Source of the DNA: SZUA-547 sp963669265
GTDB taxonomy: Bacteria; Pseudomonadota; Alphaproteobacteria; Rhodobacterales; Rhodobacteraceae
Assembly (NCBI GenBank): GCA_963669265.1
Contig: OY769916.1
Span: 1,736,001 to 1,800,000, forward strand
DNA: 64,000 nucleotides
Reading direction: 5' to 3'
Shown here: in pieces, positions 35,255 to 45,159 of the stretch
Layout: every line of letters begins with the position of its first letter
How positions within the stretch are numbered: position 1 is the first letter of the stretch
The notes under the pieces: generated by a model
Database searches by the model: none
What the model saw: only the letters and a program-made list of their open reading frames with translations
What the model was told of the DNA's origin: nothing
Position numbers and translations under genes: made by a program

Positions 35255-36813
35255 ACGTGATCCGCAAATGGCGCCCGCGCCTGTCGCTGGTCATCGGTCT
35301 GGTCTGCGTGCTGCTGGTCGCCCTGCCGGTGCTGGCGCTGGTCAGCGCGCGCCTCACCGCCAACCAGTTCGTGCGGGAGATCGAGCGCAGCCTTCTGGCG
35401 CAGGCGGCGATCTACGCGGAGGCCTACGCGCTGTCCTACGCCACGCTAGCGCCCGCCCCCGCGCAGGGTCAGATAGTGTCGGAGGCGCAGCGCGCCCGCC
35501 TCGACGCCAAATACCACCCGGTCGAGCCGAAACTGACCGCCGACGCGGACGAGATCCTGCCGCCGCGCCCCGACGGGCTGCCGACGCCAGACGCGCTGGA
35601 TTTTCCCTATGCGGAGATCTCGGGCGCGCTGCAGACCCTGGCGATCCAGGCGCAGAAGACGACGCTGGCCGGGTTTCTGGCGGTCGACGCAGAAGGCAAG
35701 ACGGTGGCCGCCAGCAGCGCGCGGGCCGGTTTGTCCTTCGCCCATCTGCCGGAAATCGAGGCGGCGCTTGGCGGCGAGATCGTCACCAGTTTGCGGTATC
35801 GGAGCGATCAGACCGATCTGCATCCGCTGAACTCGATCAGCCGCGACACCCGCTACCGGGTATTCGTCACCCACCCGGTCATCGTCGGCGACCGGATCGT
35901 CGGCGCGGTCCATCTGTCGCGCACGCCGGTCGATCTGAAGAAGTTTCTCTACCTGGAGCGCCACACCCTGATCCGCGTCGGCGTGATCATGCTGCTGGGC
36001 TCTTTCGTGGTGGGGTTCCTGCTGTTGCGTTTGATCTCCGGCCCCATTCGCGGCGTGGTCCGCCAGAGCCAGGATGTCGTCTCAGGCCTGAAACCGGTTC
36101 CCTCGCCGCTCCGGCGGTATGGCGTGCGCGAACTGGCGGAGATGGGGCAGAGCGTGATCTCCATGGCGCAAACCCTCTCCAACCGGTCCGACGCGATCAA
36201 GACCTACACCGCCCATGTGACCCATGAGCTGAAATCGCCGGTGACCTCGATCATCGGCGCGGCGGAACTGCTCAGCACGGCCGAGGCGATGCCACAGGAC
36301 AAGCGCGACCGGCTTGTCGCCAATATCCATGCGGAAGGGGTGCGCATGAACGAGCTGCTCGGCCGCCTGCGGGAACTGGCCCGCGCCACCGCCGCGCCAG
36401 ACGGCCAACCGGGGACGTTGCCAAACATTCTGGAGGAGGTGCGGCGTGAGCACCCCGCGATCGAGATCGTGGACGCCTCGGACCGAAACGGCGCGGCGCC
36501 GCTGTCGCTGGAGCAGGGCGTGATCCTGCTGTCGCATATGGTCCAGAATGCGCAACAGCATGGGGCCTCCAAGGTCACGGTCGCCTATGATCCAGAGGAA
36601 CAACGGCTGACCGTTCGCGACGACGGAAACGGCATTTCCTCAGGGAACATCGCCCGCGTCGCCGAACCCTTCTTCACCACGCGCCGCGAGGCGGGGGGCA
36701 CCGGCATGGGGCTCGCCATCGTCGCCGCGATTCTGGCGCAGGCGGGCGGCGCGCTGAGGGCGCGGGAAAGCGATCAGGGCGCCCATTTCGAGATTACCTT
36801 CGCGACGCCCTGA
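35242..36813 (+). CDS. Sensor histidine kinase of the exosortase locus
   Basis: A 523-residue membrane kinase. Transmembrane helices at about 12-34 and 245-265 enclose a large periplasmic region of about 210 residues. The HAMP-like linker is followed by the dimerisation box YTAHVTHELKSPVTS (H328) and an HATPase domain with DDGNGI and GGTGMGLAIVAAIL. The start is ATG 35242, or GTG 35251 in a GTGA overlap with the regulator. It probably senses envelope state or surface assembly; the signal is unknown. Confidence 0.92.
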   Translation: MRRVNVIRKWRPRLSLVIGLVCVLLVALPVLALVSARLTANQFVREIERSLLAQAAIYAEAYALSYATLAPAPAQGQIVSEAQRARLDAKYHPVEPKLTADADEILPPRPDGLPTPDALDFPYAEISGALQTLAIQAQKTTLAGFLAVDAEGKTVAASSARAGLSFAHLPEIEAALGGEIVTSLRYRSDQTDLHPLNSISRDTRYRVFVTHPVIVGDRIVGAVHLSRTPVDLKKFLYLERHTLIRVGVIMLLGSFVVGFLLLRLISGPIRGVVRQSQDVVSGLKPVPSPLRRYGVRELAEMGQSVISMAQTLSNRSDAIKTYTAHVTHELKSPVTSIIGAAELLSTAEAMPQDKRDRLVANIHAEGVRMNELLGRLRELARATAAPDGQPGTLPNILEEVRREHPAIEIVDASDRNGAAPLSLEQGVILLSHMVQNAQQHGASKVTVAYDPEEQRLTVRDDGNGISSGNIARVAEPFFTTRREAGGTGMGLAIVAAILAQAGGALRARESDQGAHFEITFATP

Positions 36814-36928
36814 ACTGGCGCACGCACGCAATAAATTGGCGCGCATCCACAGGTAGGGCGCGCGCGTCCTTCCCATCTCCGCATCATGGGGGCGACAAGC
36901 CCGATATTCGAACCTGATGGGGGCAAAA

Positions 36929-37219
36929 ATGGAAAACGCGATTATCCACCGGTCTTCGGACCTCGCCAAAGTTCTGCCCATTCAAGCGCGTTTCACAGAG
37001 AAGGGCCTGCCCTGCCGCCTCGTCGCCGTCGAGGAGGAGCCCGACAGGGCGGCGGAGGTCACGCGCGGCGTCCTCGCCCCGTCAGACTTGCCTGCCGGGC
37101 GCGTGATCTACGTGAATATCGCGGAAAGCCGGGCGCGGCTCGGCAAGGACAAGGTGGTGCGCTTCGTGCACCACGTCGCCGGCGCGGTGATCGAGAAAAA
37201 CCTCTCCGAAGCGGCGTGA
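36929..37219 (+). CDS. Hypothetical protein, 96 residues
   Basis: A small soluble protein beginning MENAIIHRSSDLAKVLPIQARF, with no signal peptide, membrane helix or recognised motif. The start at 36929 has a GGGGG ribosome site 5 bp upstream; 36917 is an in-frame alternative. It sits between the kinase gene and the convergent 955-residue gene, ending 31 bp from the latter's stop. A link to either neighbour cannot be shown. Confidence 0.55.
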   Translation: MENAIIHRSSDLAKVLPIQARFTEKGLPCRLVAVEEEPDRAAEVTRGVLAPSDLPAGRVIYVNIAESRARLGKDKVVRFVHHVAGAVIEKNLSEAA

Positions 37220-37250
37220 TCCCCCGTTTAGACCGGAGGCCCTGCGCCGA

Positions 37251-40118
37251 TTATCCGCTGCCCGGCACCGCCTTGTAGCTCGCGTTGGCGTTGATGAACT
37301 GCACCGGGTTTTTCAGGTCGTTCACATCGATCCGGGCGGTGAAGGACTGTTTGGCGCTGCTCTGCGTCTTATCGCAATAGACCGAGCCCATGTCGCCCTG
37401 CTGGGGATCGCGGAAGTTGCTGATCGCCCTGACGCTCATCTCTTGCGACGCGGTCACGTTATAGACGCCCGGCTCGTCCGTGGTCTCGATCTGATAGGTC
37501 AGCTTGTTGTTGGCGTCCCCCGCCGAATAGACGAACGGCAAAGGCGATTTTTCGTTGGTCGCGCCCACCAGGAACGACGCGAAGGTCGCCTGATTGACGA
37601 TCGCGGTCAGTCGGGGCAGATCCTTGGGGTTGACGGGCAGCCGGTCCGGATGCTGCTTCTGAGCGTCCTGTTCGATCGCCTGGGTCCAGCGTTTTTTGGC
37701 GACAAGGTCGTCGTGATCCCGGCCGACCTTTTCCTGATCCTCTTTGCTGAGATTCTCGTTCTTCCACTCCGCCAGATTGAATTCTTCCTTGTTGTGCGAC
37801 GTGACCACCGCGCCGTTGAGGGTGATCTTCGCACGCTTAAAGTCCTTGCCATGAATCTCGGAAATACCGTGCGCGCCGGGATCGTGCTTGCCGCGTTTGA
37901 CTTCGCTCTCAAGGCTCTCATTGGCGTGCTTGGTCATGTCGTCGACGACGGGGGTGAAATCGCCGGAGCGCTCCCTGCCGTCCAGATGGACCTGCCCGTT
38001 CAACTCGTCCTGCGACGGCACCTGCATCTCGACGCCAGAGAGCTTCTCTTTGTACTGCGCGATCGCGCTGTCCTTGGTGAACTGATCCGCGACGAAATTC
38101 TCGATCTCATGCATCACCGGACGGATTTTCGTCTTGAGATTCTGGACGTCGACATGTGGCATGTCTTTGCCGTTCTTCTCACGATAATCGGCTTTCGCCG
38201 CGTCGATATAGTTTTTCTCGATATCTCTGATCCGGCCCGGCATGTTCTTGTAGACGCCATTGCCGACCGCCTGGATCAGCTGGCTCACCGGATTGGCGAG
38301 CTGACGCGTTCTCTCGGTCTCGTTCGGGTCGCGGCTCATCGGCGACAATGTCGGCGAGGCTCCCCGCAAGATGATGGAGCTTTGCACAAAGCCTTTGCCC
38401 TTGCCTTTCAGCGCCGGATTGATCGGGAACGGTTTGCCGTCCATGCCCTGCTGCACCTTGGTGAGAATTTTCTGAACCTTACGATTGGCGGGCGGCGGAT
38501 TCTCGAATTTGCTGACCGACGCCTTCATGGCCTTCAGCACCATCTCCGGATGCGGCGCGCCGGGCACGTCGGGACCGACAGTGGGCTTGAAGACCTGATC
38601 GGCGTATTGGCCGCCCTGCCGCACTGTGTTGGCGAGCGTGTCGGACAGATCGTTCAGCTTGCCGCCGGTATAGCGGTTCAGCATCCCGTTCAACAGCCCG
38701 GGCGTGCTAGTGTTGCCCCTGAAATACGCGGTCGCCTCTTCTTCCAGCACCTCCGCCCTAAATACGTCGTCGAAGTGATCTTCCAGATCGCTTTCGGAAT
38801 GCACGAAATCGCCGTGCCTGTCCTTCAGCGTGGGGGCCATGGCGTTCGCCTCTATCAGGTACTTCTGATGCGCGCCGTCTACCTTCCCGTTCTCGTCGTC
38901 GACCAGCGAGAACCCGTTCAGAAGCTCCAGATCGTTGGCGATCCCGGTCACCATCTGTTTTCGCGCCGCCACCACATTGTCGTAGAGCGCCTGTTTCTCG
39001 GCGATCGCGTCTTTCGACGCGCCGCCCTCTTTCAGCGTGTTCAGTTCGGATTCCAGCACGGCCGGGTCCAGCGCGCCATTTGAGAACAGCTCCCTGCAGG
39101 TGTCGTAACCGATCGACTTTATCAGCGCCGCGGCCTCCCGCCGTTTGAGGCCGGAAAGCTGCTGCGTGAGTTGCCGGCAGGCCTCCTCGCCCGTCTGGCG
39201 GGGGAGTTTTCCCTTATTCGACTTTTTCGCGATGCTGTTGAGAAAGGCGACGCTCTCCTTGGTCGGTTTCTTGCGTCCCAGACTGCCGCTGACGAACCGG
39301 TCCGTCATGGTCTGGTCGAGATTGGGATTGTCCTTGAGCGCGTCCGCGACGGCCAGGGACCTCGCCGCCTTGGCGGCGCCCGCGCGAATATGCGGCTGCG
39401 CCCAGCCGCCCTGCACCTCATTGCGGAGCTGGCGTTTGCCGTCGCGGTCCCATTCGAGGCTCATCTCCTCATATTGCGCGATCTTCCCGGCGACGCCTCC
39501 TCCGCCCCAGTTGTGCTTGCCGACCTTCTCCAGCCCCTTGAACAACGCCTTCTCGGAACCGGGCTTCGCCTTCAGAGCGGCGGCGATCGACTCATCGATA
39601 TTGGTCTCGATCCGTTTCATCACCTCGTCCGAGGCCTTCCCGCTCCGCCGCAGGGACTTGTCGTTGTTCTCCATCTCGATCGCCAGCCGGCTTTGCGCCT
39701 TGCCCAGTTCCGCCAGGCGCTGTTCGATCTTCTTGTCGTCCATCGGCGAGTTCGGGTCGGAATTGGCGATGTCCTGCACCAGATTGTTGACCGCCTTGTC
39801 CAGCTCAAACCCCGCGTGGCGCAGGTTTCGGCTGTTGGTCGCGTCGGTGCGGATCTGCACGCCCATCATGCTGAGCGCGTCGCGAATGCCGAAACCGACC
39901 TTGCTGAAGAACCGTTTGAAACTGGCCATTCCGCCATGGTTGCGGGTGACGCGGGCGCCGGTTTCGATCGTGACGTCGCCCGACTTGGAGAGCTTGAACC
40001 GGGCGTCCGGCCGCTCGCCAGCGTGTTCGGCCTTGAAATCCTTGACCTTCTGACTGTCGACGCCCTGAAAATTCTTATAAGCGTGGTTCTGAAGTCCTAC
40101 GCGGGTCCAGTCGGTCAC
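37251..40118 (-). CDS. 955-residue putative type III effector, unrecognised family
   Basis: A large hydrophilic protein rich in K, D, N and Q, with no signal peptide and no transmembrane helix. It starts at GTG 40118 behind AAAGGAAGGAAGAG. The first about 130 residues (MTDWTRVGLQNHAYKNFQGV at the start) could hold a secretion signal and chaperone-binding segment; the middle is mostly helical (for example DKKIEQRLAELGKAQSRLAIEMENNDKSL). I recognise no catalytic motif. The gene directly upstream encodes a CesT-like chaperone, and that pairing is the chief reason for proposing a translocated effector. Without the chaperone it would be only a hypothetical protein. Confidence 0.75.
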   Translation of the reverse strand: MTDWTRVGLQNHAYKNFQGVDSQKVKDFKAEHAGERPDARFKLSKSGDVTIETGARVTRNHGGMASFKRFFSKVGFGIRDALSMMGVQIRTDATNSRNLRHAGFELDKAVNNLVQDIANSDPNSPMDDKKIEQRLAELGKAQSRLAIEMENNDKSLRRSGKASDEVMKRIETNIDESIAAALKAKPGSEKALFKGLEKVGKHNWGGGGVAGKIAQYEEMSLEWDRDGKRQLRNEVQGGWAQPHIRAGAAKAARSLAVADALKDNPNLDQTMTDRFVSGSLGRKKPTKESVAFLNSIAKKSNKGKLPRQTGEEACRQLTQQLSGLKRREAAALIKSIGYDTCRELFSNGALDPAVLESELNTLKEGGASKDAIAEKQALYDNVVAARKQMVTGIANDLELLNGFSLVDDENGKVDGAHQKYLIEANAMAPTLKDRHGDFVHSESDLEDHFDDVFRAEVLEEEATAYFRGNTSTPGLLNGMLNRYTGGKLNDLSDTLANTVRQGGQYADQVFKPTVGPDVPGAPHPEMVLKAMKASVSKFENPPPANRKVQKILTKVQQGMDGKPFPINPALKGKGKGFVQSSIILRGASPTLSPMSRDPNETERTRQLANPVSQLIQAVGNGVYKNMPGRIRDIEKNYIDAAKADYREKNGKDMPHVDVQNLKTKIRPVMHEIENFVADQFTKDSAIAQYKEKLSGVEMQVPSQDELNGQVHLDGRERSGDFTPVVDDMTKHANESLESEVKRGKHDPGAHGISEIHGKDFKRAKITLNGAVVTSHNKEEFNLAEWKNENLSKEDQEKVGRDHDDLVAKKRWTQAIEQDAQKQHPDRLPVNPKDLPRLTAIVNQATFASFLVGATNEKSPLPFVYSAGDANNKLTYQIETTDEPGVYNVTASQEMSVRAISNFRDPQQGDMGSVYCDKTQSSAKQSFTARIDVNDLKNPVQFINANASYKAVPGSG

Positions 40119-40171
40119 GGTGCTCTTCCTTCCTTTAAACTGCGGTCATGCGGCGGCGCGGCGCGCGCAAA

Positions 40172-40636
40172 TCAGACCTGCAGAAACCCCGGCGATGCGG
40201 CGCTCGGGGGATCGTCCGCCGGCGGGTCTTCCCCGGCGCCGACCTCGTCATTCTCAAACCGCTCGCGCCAGAACCGCAACGTGTGGACGAACCGGGCGAC
40301 CTCTTCCTCGAAGACGTCGTAGCTGAGATCCTCCTGCCGCAGGCTGCGCGACAACACGATCTCGCTGAGCGTCTGGTCCAGCGCGAGCGAGGCGCCGCCC
40401 GTGCCCTGCCCGGACAGGTTCGCCTCTAAGAGTTCCGCGAAGATCGCGGTCAGATTGTGTTTCGGCGTCGGGCAGACCGCCGCGGTGATATCGAAACCCG
40501 GGCCGTCCGCGGCGCGCTCGATATCGATCTTGAACTCGCCATCGACGACGATCTGCGCGCCGCCGTCATCCTCCAGCGCGACATCGCCCAGCTGCAGGCG
40601 ATCTCCAAATTCCTTCATCAGCTCTGCGAGCGCCAT
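40172..40636 (-). CDS. CesT/Tir-type type III secretion chaperone
   Basis: A 154-residue small acidic protein. MALAELMKEFGDRLQLGDVAL at the start and the segment HNLTAIFAELLEANLSGQGTGGASLALD (about residues 60-87), then EIVLSRSL and a helical C-terminus FEEEVARFVHTLRFWRERF, match the fold pattern of class I chaperones (CesT, SycH type). The GGGGGAGACGG ribosome site sets the start. It precedes the 955-residue gene by 53 bp on the same strand. Class I chaperones keep one or a few effectors secretion-competent and are commonly encoded next to them. The acidic and proline-rich tail is not usual. Confidence 0.8.
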   Translation of the reverse strand: MALAELMKEFGDRLQLGDVALEDDGGAQIVVDGEFKIDIERAADGPGFDITAAVCPTPKHNLTAIFAELLEANLSGQGTGGASLALDQTLSEIVLSRSLRQEDLSYDVFEEEVARFVHTLRFWRERFENDEVGAGEDPPADDPPSAASPGFLQV

Positions 40637-41003
40637 CCGTCTCCCCCAATTTCTGTCGCAGCCGCACGCGAACGACGCGCATCGGCGTCGCGGCCTAGCG
40701 GAACTACTCTACGCGCAAGGCTGCATTGGGTCACGCTGTTCAATTTAGGCGAATGTGACGCCGCATTCCGGACGGTATTCAGACGCCTTCCGTCCAATCC
40801 GCGACTTTTTGCGCTCAGCAGTCCGCGGGACGCTGCGACTTTCCACCCTGCGTGAGCTTGCGGCTCGATAGGAACACGGTGACATGCAGGCGCGGGCGGC
40901 GTATCGGACGCCGTCATTCGCAATCAGGTTTCATTTCATTCAGTTTTGGTTAACTTCGCAGCCACATATCTATTCATGGTGTTCTGCCGGGGGCTCGGAA
41001 CAG
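40637..41003. other. Divergent gap between chaperone and cyclase genes
   Basis: 367 bp without a convincing gene. It must hold the promoters of the chaperone-effector unit (minus) and the cyclase unit (plus). The stretch around 40921-40980 is the AT-richest part and has a weak possible promoter (TTGGTT with TATCTA after 15 bp). A loose GGACGG/CCGTCC inverted repeat near 40770-40795 is not strong enough to call. Confidence 0.4.
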
Positions 41004-44000
41004 GTGGCGTCATTATTCCGCAAGCGTAGCACTGCGGCTGATGCGGCGACGCCGGACATACCGGGCGAGCGTCGCCAGTTGACGGTGCTTTTCTACGACA
41101 TCGTCGAGTCGACCAAGCTTGTCGACGGCGACGACCCGGAACTACTGCGCGCCATGCTTCAGAAAATCCATCTCGCCGCCGCGCAGATCATCGAGAAGCA
41201 CGGCGGATCGCTGGAGCAGGTCATGGGCGACGGCGGCATGGCCTATTTCGGATTTCCCGAACCGAGCGAGGACGCCGCCATTCAGGGGGTCCGCGCCGCC
41301 TCGGCGCTGATCGCCGCGCGCGCGGAGATCGCCGGCGCGCCCAGCATCCGCATCGGCGTCGCCACCAGCATCGTCGTTCTGCCCGACTCGCCCGAAGCGC
41401 TGCGTAGCGGCCGTCTGGGCGCGGTCGGCACGGCCCCTAACCTGGCTGCGCGGCTTGAAAACGCCGCCGAGGCCAACACCGCTCTGGTCGGTCAGACAAC
41501 GCATTCGCTGACCCGCCGGGCGTTCGAATATGAACCGATCGACGGTCTTGTCCTGAAAGGGTTTCCGGACGTGAAGCGCGCGTGGCGGATCATCGCTGAG
41601 CGGGACGCGCCCACACGCCTGCAGATGATCCGCAGCACCAGCACGCCCTTCGTCGCGCGGACTAGGGAGTCGCAGCGCATCGCGGACGCCTGGGCGCGCG
41701 CCGCCGACGGACGGGGCGGCGCCATCCTTGTGCGGGGCGAGGCCGGCATTGGAAAATCGCGCATCGCCAGTGAAAGCGCTGCCGCCGCAAAAGATCGTCG
41801 CACGGTGCTGTTGCAGTGCCAGCCAAACACGCAAGGCGATGCGCTGTTCGCCTTCATCTCGATGTTCGACCGCGCCTATGAAGAGCAAAGCCGCGATCCG
41901 GAACTGGCCGCCGCCGCCGTTCGCGCGGCGGACGAGGTCGGCGCGCTGGAGGAGGACGACTCGCTCAGCGCCGAGAACCGTCGCGAGGCGATCGTCGCCT
42001 GCGTCGCGACGATCATTGAGGACCTGTCGCAGAACCGCCCGCTGCTGCTGCTCGCCGAGGATCTTCACTGGGCCGACGAGGTCACGCTGGCGGTGATGGA
42101 TCATCTGGCGCGCCGCGCCGGAGATCACGCCGTTCTCGTCATCGGAACCGCGCGCGCCGATCCGATTCTGGCCAGTGTGAGCGAAGCGTTCGAAATCCTC
42201 GATCTGCCGCCGCTGTCGCCCGCCTCGGCGCATGCGTTGATCGGCGCGGTCGCAAGCGTTCCGTTGACCCGATCGATGCGGGACTGGATCGTCGAAAAGG
42301 GCGACGGCAATCCGCTGTTTCTGGTCGAGCTGACCTCCTATGTCTGCGACACGCTGTCGACCACCGGCAGGTTCGACGACTCCACTGGCGCGCAGGTCGA
42401 CAGTCTGCGTGACTTGCTGACCTTCCGCCTCGAATCCGCTGGCCCAGCCAAACGCAGCGCGCAGGTCGCTAGCATATTGGGGCGGGAATACGCCTTTCGC
42501 CTTCTGACGCTGCTGGCGGCGCCCCGGATCTCGCTGGATCAACTGGAGGCGGATCTCGACCAGCTATGTGATCTTGGCATTGAGGAGACATTCGACGGCG
42601 GCGAGACTTACGCGTTTCACCACGCGCTGATCCGCGATGTCGCCTATGATAGCCAGTTGCACTCGGTCCGGCGCGCGCTGCACGCCCGCGTCGTCGATCT
42701 GGTTGACCACAATCCGGGCCTCGCCGGTTCTGTCGCCAAAGTTCTGCTGGCCGAGCATTGCCTGAATGGCGGGCTGGTCCCACGGGGACTGACGCTGTTG
42801 ACCGAAGTCTCTGAAGACGCCATTCGCCGGTCGGCCAGGCATGCGCCGCGCGCGATGCTGGAGCGGGTGCTGGCGCAGGCGGCGGATCTGGCGGAGGGGC
42901 CGGAGCGCAACCGGATCGAAATTCAGGCCATCGTTCTGTTGGGGCCGCTGGTCACCCTGCTGGACGGGCCGCGCGCCGCCGCGCCGCTATACGAGCGCGG
43001 GCAGGCGCTATATTTCACCATGCCGGTGGCCGATCGCGCGCCGTGGTTCCCCATTCTCTGGGGCTGGTGGTTCACCGCCAGCGATCTGATCGAGCAGTCG
43101 CGGCGATCCGAGGTGCTGATCCGCGACGTGCCGCCGGAAACCGATCCGGAGTCGCGGTTGCAAGCGCTGCATTGCGCCTGGGCGACTTTGTTCGACGCGG
43201 GCGAGCATATTCGCAGTCTGAGCGCCGTCGAGGACGGCCTCGCGCTCTACGACAAAGAGATCGCGCGCAAATCGAGATACCAATATGGCCATGACGCGCG
43301 GGTTTGCGGTCTGGGCGAGCGCGCGCTCTCACTCTGGATGCAGGGCCGCTTGAATGACTCGAAATCCGCAATTCTCGCGTCGGAAAACTGGGCCGATGAA
43401 ACCGGGCATCTCTCCAGCCAGCTGCACGCGCTGGACATCGCCACGCAAACCGCGTTCTTCCGCATGGACATTCGGGAGATCGAGCGGATCCTGACCAAGG
43501 TCGCCAGCCTGTCGGAGGCCGACGCCCTGCCCGCGACGCGGGCGAAGCTCGACATCTTCCGGGGCTGGATCAAGGCGCGGACCGGCGACGCCGCCCAGGC
43601 CTCGATCGTCACCGCCGGATTGGAGCGGCTAAAAGAGTTCGGAGTGTTGGAGGATACGCCGATTTACGCGGATATCGCCGCCGACGTCGCCTGGGCGTCC
43701 GGAATGTCCGAACAGGCGCTCGGCCCGCTGCAGGAGGAGATCGACCATGCGCGCCGCACCCGGCTGATATTCTGGCTGCCGGAGCTGTTGCGCCGCCGAG
43801 CCATCCTCGCCAGCGACGCCGGCCTCTCCGGCGCGGCGGCCAATCTGGACGAGGGCTTCGCGCTGGCGATCGAACAGGACGCGCATCATCTGGCGCTGCG
43901 CAATCTGGCGACGCGGGTCGAGCTTGGCCTCTCCCTCCCAACAGAGGCGCGCATGAAAATGACCGAACGCATCGGGCTGATATCCGATTGCGCGCTTAAA

Positions 44001-44030
44001 ACTTCGGTCGCCGATGCCCTTCGTCGCTGA
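41004..44030 (+). CDS. Class III nucleotide cyclase fused to AAA ATPase and helical-repeat region
   Basis: About 1008 residues. Class III cyclase domain (about 22-200) has metal aspartates in FYDIVEST (D32) and in QVMGDGGMAYFG, and ends with LVLKGFPDVKRAWRI. An AAA/STAND-type ATPase follows with Walker A GEAGIGKS (about 245-252) and Walker B LLLLAEDLHWAD, then about 500 residues of helical, TPR-like repeats. GTG 41004 is favoured for its GGGGG upstream; the frame extends 40 residues further but without support. It overlaps the YcaO gene by 17 bp. Cyclase-ATPase fusions accompany some YcaO peptide-modification loci, so it may signal or recruit substrates for that system. Confidence 0.88.
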   Translation: MASLFRKRSTAADAATPDIPGERRQLTVLFYDIVESTKLVDGDDPELLRAMLQKIHLAAAQIIEKHGGSLEQVMGDGGMAYFGFPEPSEDAAIQGVRAASALIAARAEIAGAPSIRIGVATSIVVLPDSPEALRSGRLGAVGTAPNLAARLENAAEANTALVGQTTHSLTRRAFEYEPIDGLVLKGFPDVKRAWRIIAERDAPTRLQMIRSTSTPFVARTRESQRIADAWARAADGRGGAILVRGEAGIGKSRIASESAAAAKDRRTVLLQCQPNTQGDALFAFISMFDRAYEEQSRDPELAAAAVRAADEVGALEEDDSLSAENRREAIVACVATIIEDLSQNRPLLLLAEDLHWADEVTLAVMDHLARRAGDHAVLVIGTARADPILASVSEAFEILDLPPLSPASAHALIGAVASVPLTRSMRDWIVEKGDGNPLFLVELTSYVCDTLSTTGRFDDSTGAQVDSLRDLLTFRLESAGPAKRSAQVASILGREYAFRLLTLLAAPRISLDQLEADLDQLCDLGIEETFDGGETYAFHHALIRDVAYDSQLHSVRRALHARVVDLVDHNPGLAGSVAKVLLAEHCLNGGLVPRGLTLLTEVSEDAIRRSARHAPRAMLERVLAQAADLAEGPERNRIEIQAIVLLGPLVTLLDGPRAAAPLYERGQALYFTMPVADRAPWFPILWGWWFTASDLIEQSRRSEVLIRDVPPETDPESRLQALHCAWATLFDAGEHIRSLSAVEDGLALYDKEIARKSRYQYGHDARVCGLGERALSLWMQGRLNDSKSAILASENWADETGHLSSQLHALDIATQTAFFRMDIREIERILTKVASLSEADALPATRAKLDIFRGWIKARTGDAAQASIVTAGLERLKEFGVLEDTPIYADIAADVAWASGMSEQALGPLQEEIDHARRTRLIFWLPELLRRRAILASDAGLSGAAANLDEGFALAIEQDAHHLALRNLATRVELGLSLPTEARMKMTERIGLISDCALKTSVADALRR

Positions 44031-45159
44031 AGCGCCGGACCCTACGGAGGTGCTGGAGGCGCTGGACGCCGCGCCGGATCATGCGTTCAGCGCGGGCGAC
44101 TACTGGCGCAAACTTTGTCCGCATCTGCGCGATTGGGGCGTCAGCCGCGTCGCCGACATCACCGGCCTCGACCTGCTGGGCTATCCGGTGGCGCAGGCCT
44201 GCCGTCCGGCGGCCCGGTCGAACGCCGTCACGCAAGGAAAGGGGCCCGACCTCGAGGCGGCGGCGGTCGGCGCCGTATTGGAGTGTCTTGAGCCCGCCGC
44301 CGGAGAATCGCCAGAACGGCTACCCGGCGCGCGCGCCGCGCCAGACCCCGCGCTCTGGCGCGATCTCGCCCCCGGCTGTGACGACTGGCCGGACGAGTCC
44401 ACCCAATGGGTGCGGGGCTGGAACCTCGCCAGCGGCGATGAGGTCGCCGTCCCCCGCGACCTGATCTCCACCGATTTTGCGCAAGGCGCGCCCGCCGAAG
44501 CCGCGGCGATCCTGCGCCATACGATCGGCCTGGGGGCCGGGGCGAGCCTGGCGGCGGCGATGGTTCACGGCGTTCTGGAATGCGTTGAGAACGACGCGCG
44601 GCTGCGCAATCCGACGCCGCGGCGGGTCGCCTCCGACGCGGCGGCGGCGCAATTGGCCGAGTTGTCGGAGAAAGGCCTGCGCTGCGCCTTTTTCGACATG
44701 CGCGCCCGCGTCGGCCCTGCGGCGGTCATGGCGCGGGTCATGGAGGATCCGGCGCGCACCCCGGCCCTGCCACTTCCCGCCGACGGATACGCCGCGCGCA
44801 CGAACGCCGGCGACGCGGTGCGGGCCGCGCTCGCCGAGGCGCTGCAGACCCGTCTGGCGGTGATCTCGGGCGCGCGCGAGGACCTCACCCAACGCGCCTA
44901 TGACCACGGGGTCCCGCAGGACCTGTTGGACGAAGAATGGCGGCGGCTGGGATCGACCCCGCTTGACCGGTTGGCGGAAACCGACGGTCGCGTGTCATCG
45001 CCCAGCGCGCTGGCGGAGATACTTGAGGCGTCCGGGGTCGGTCCCATCATCGTCGCGCCGCTGCACTGGGATCCGGACGTTCCCCTCGCCATCACCCGCA
45101 TTCTGGCCCCAAGGTTGATCGCGGACCCGTTGCGGCTACGGCCGGAGGGCGGCGCTTGA
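44014..45159 (+). CDS. YcaO-domain ATP-dependent backbone-modifying enzyme
   Basis: A 381-residue YcaO protein. ATP-binding signatures are SNAVTQGKGPDLEAAAVGAVLE (with GKG and the paired glutamates, about residues 69-92), GLGAGASLAAAMVHGVLECVENDARLR (about 172-198) and ISGAREDLTQRAYD (about 288-301). The C-terminus has PLHWDPDVPLAITRILAPRL, as in TfuA-associated members. YcaO enzymes phosphorylate peptide backbone amides and install azolines, amidines or, with TfuA, thioamides. There is no E1-like ocin-ThiF partner, so thioamide-type chemistry is favoured. It overlaps the cyclase end and the TfuA start. Confidence 0.92.
   Translation: MPFVAEAPDPTEVLEALDAAPDHAFSAGDYWRKLCPHLRDWGVSRVADITGLDLLGYPVAQACRPAARSNAVTQGKGPDLEAAAVGAVLECLEPAAGESPERLPGARAAPDPALWRDLAPGCDDWPDESTQWVRGWNLASGDEVAVPRDLISTDFAQGAPAEAAAILRHTIGLGAGASLAAAMVHGVLECVENDARLRNPTPRRVASDAAAAQLAELSEKGLRCAFFDMRARVGPAAVMARVMEDPARTPALPLPADGYAARTNAGDAVRAALAEALQTRLAVISGAREDLTQRAYDHGVPQDLLDEEWRRLGSTPLDRLAETDGRVSSPSALAEILEASGVGPIIVAPLHWDPDVPLAITRILAPRLIADPLRLRPEGGA

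Noticed and set aside
40730..40765. GTCAC/GTGAC inverted repeat upstream of the chaperone
   Set aside because: Only five bases per arm with a spacer of about 20; too weak in a 367-bp gap to call an operator.
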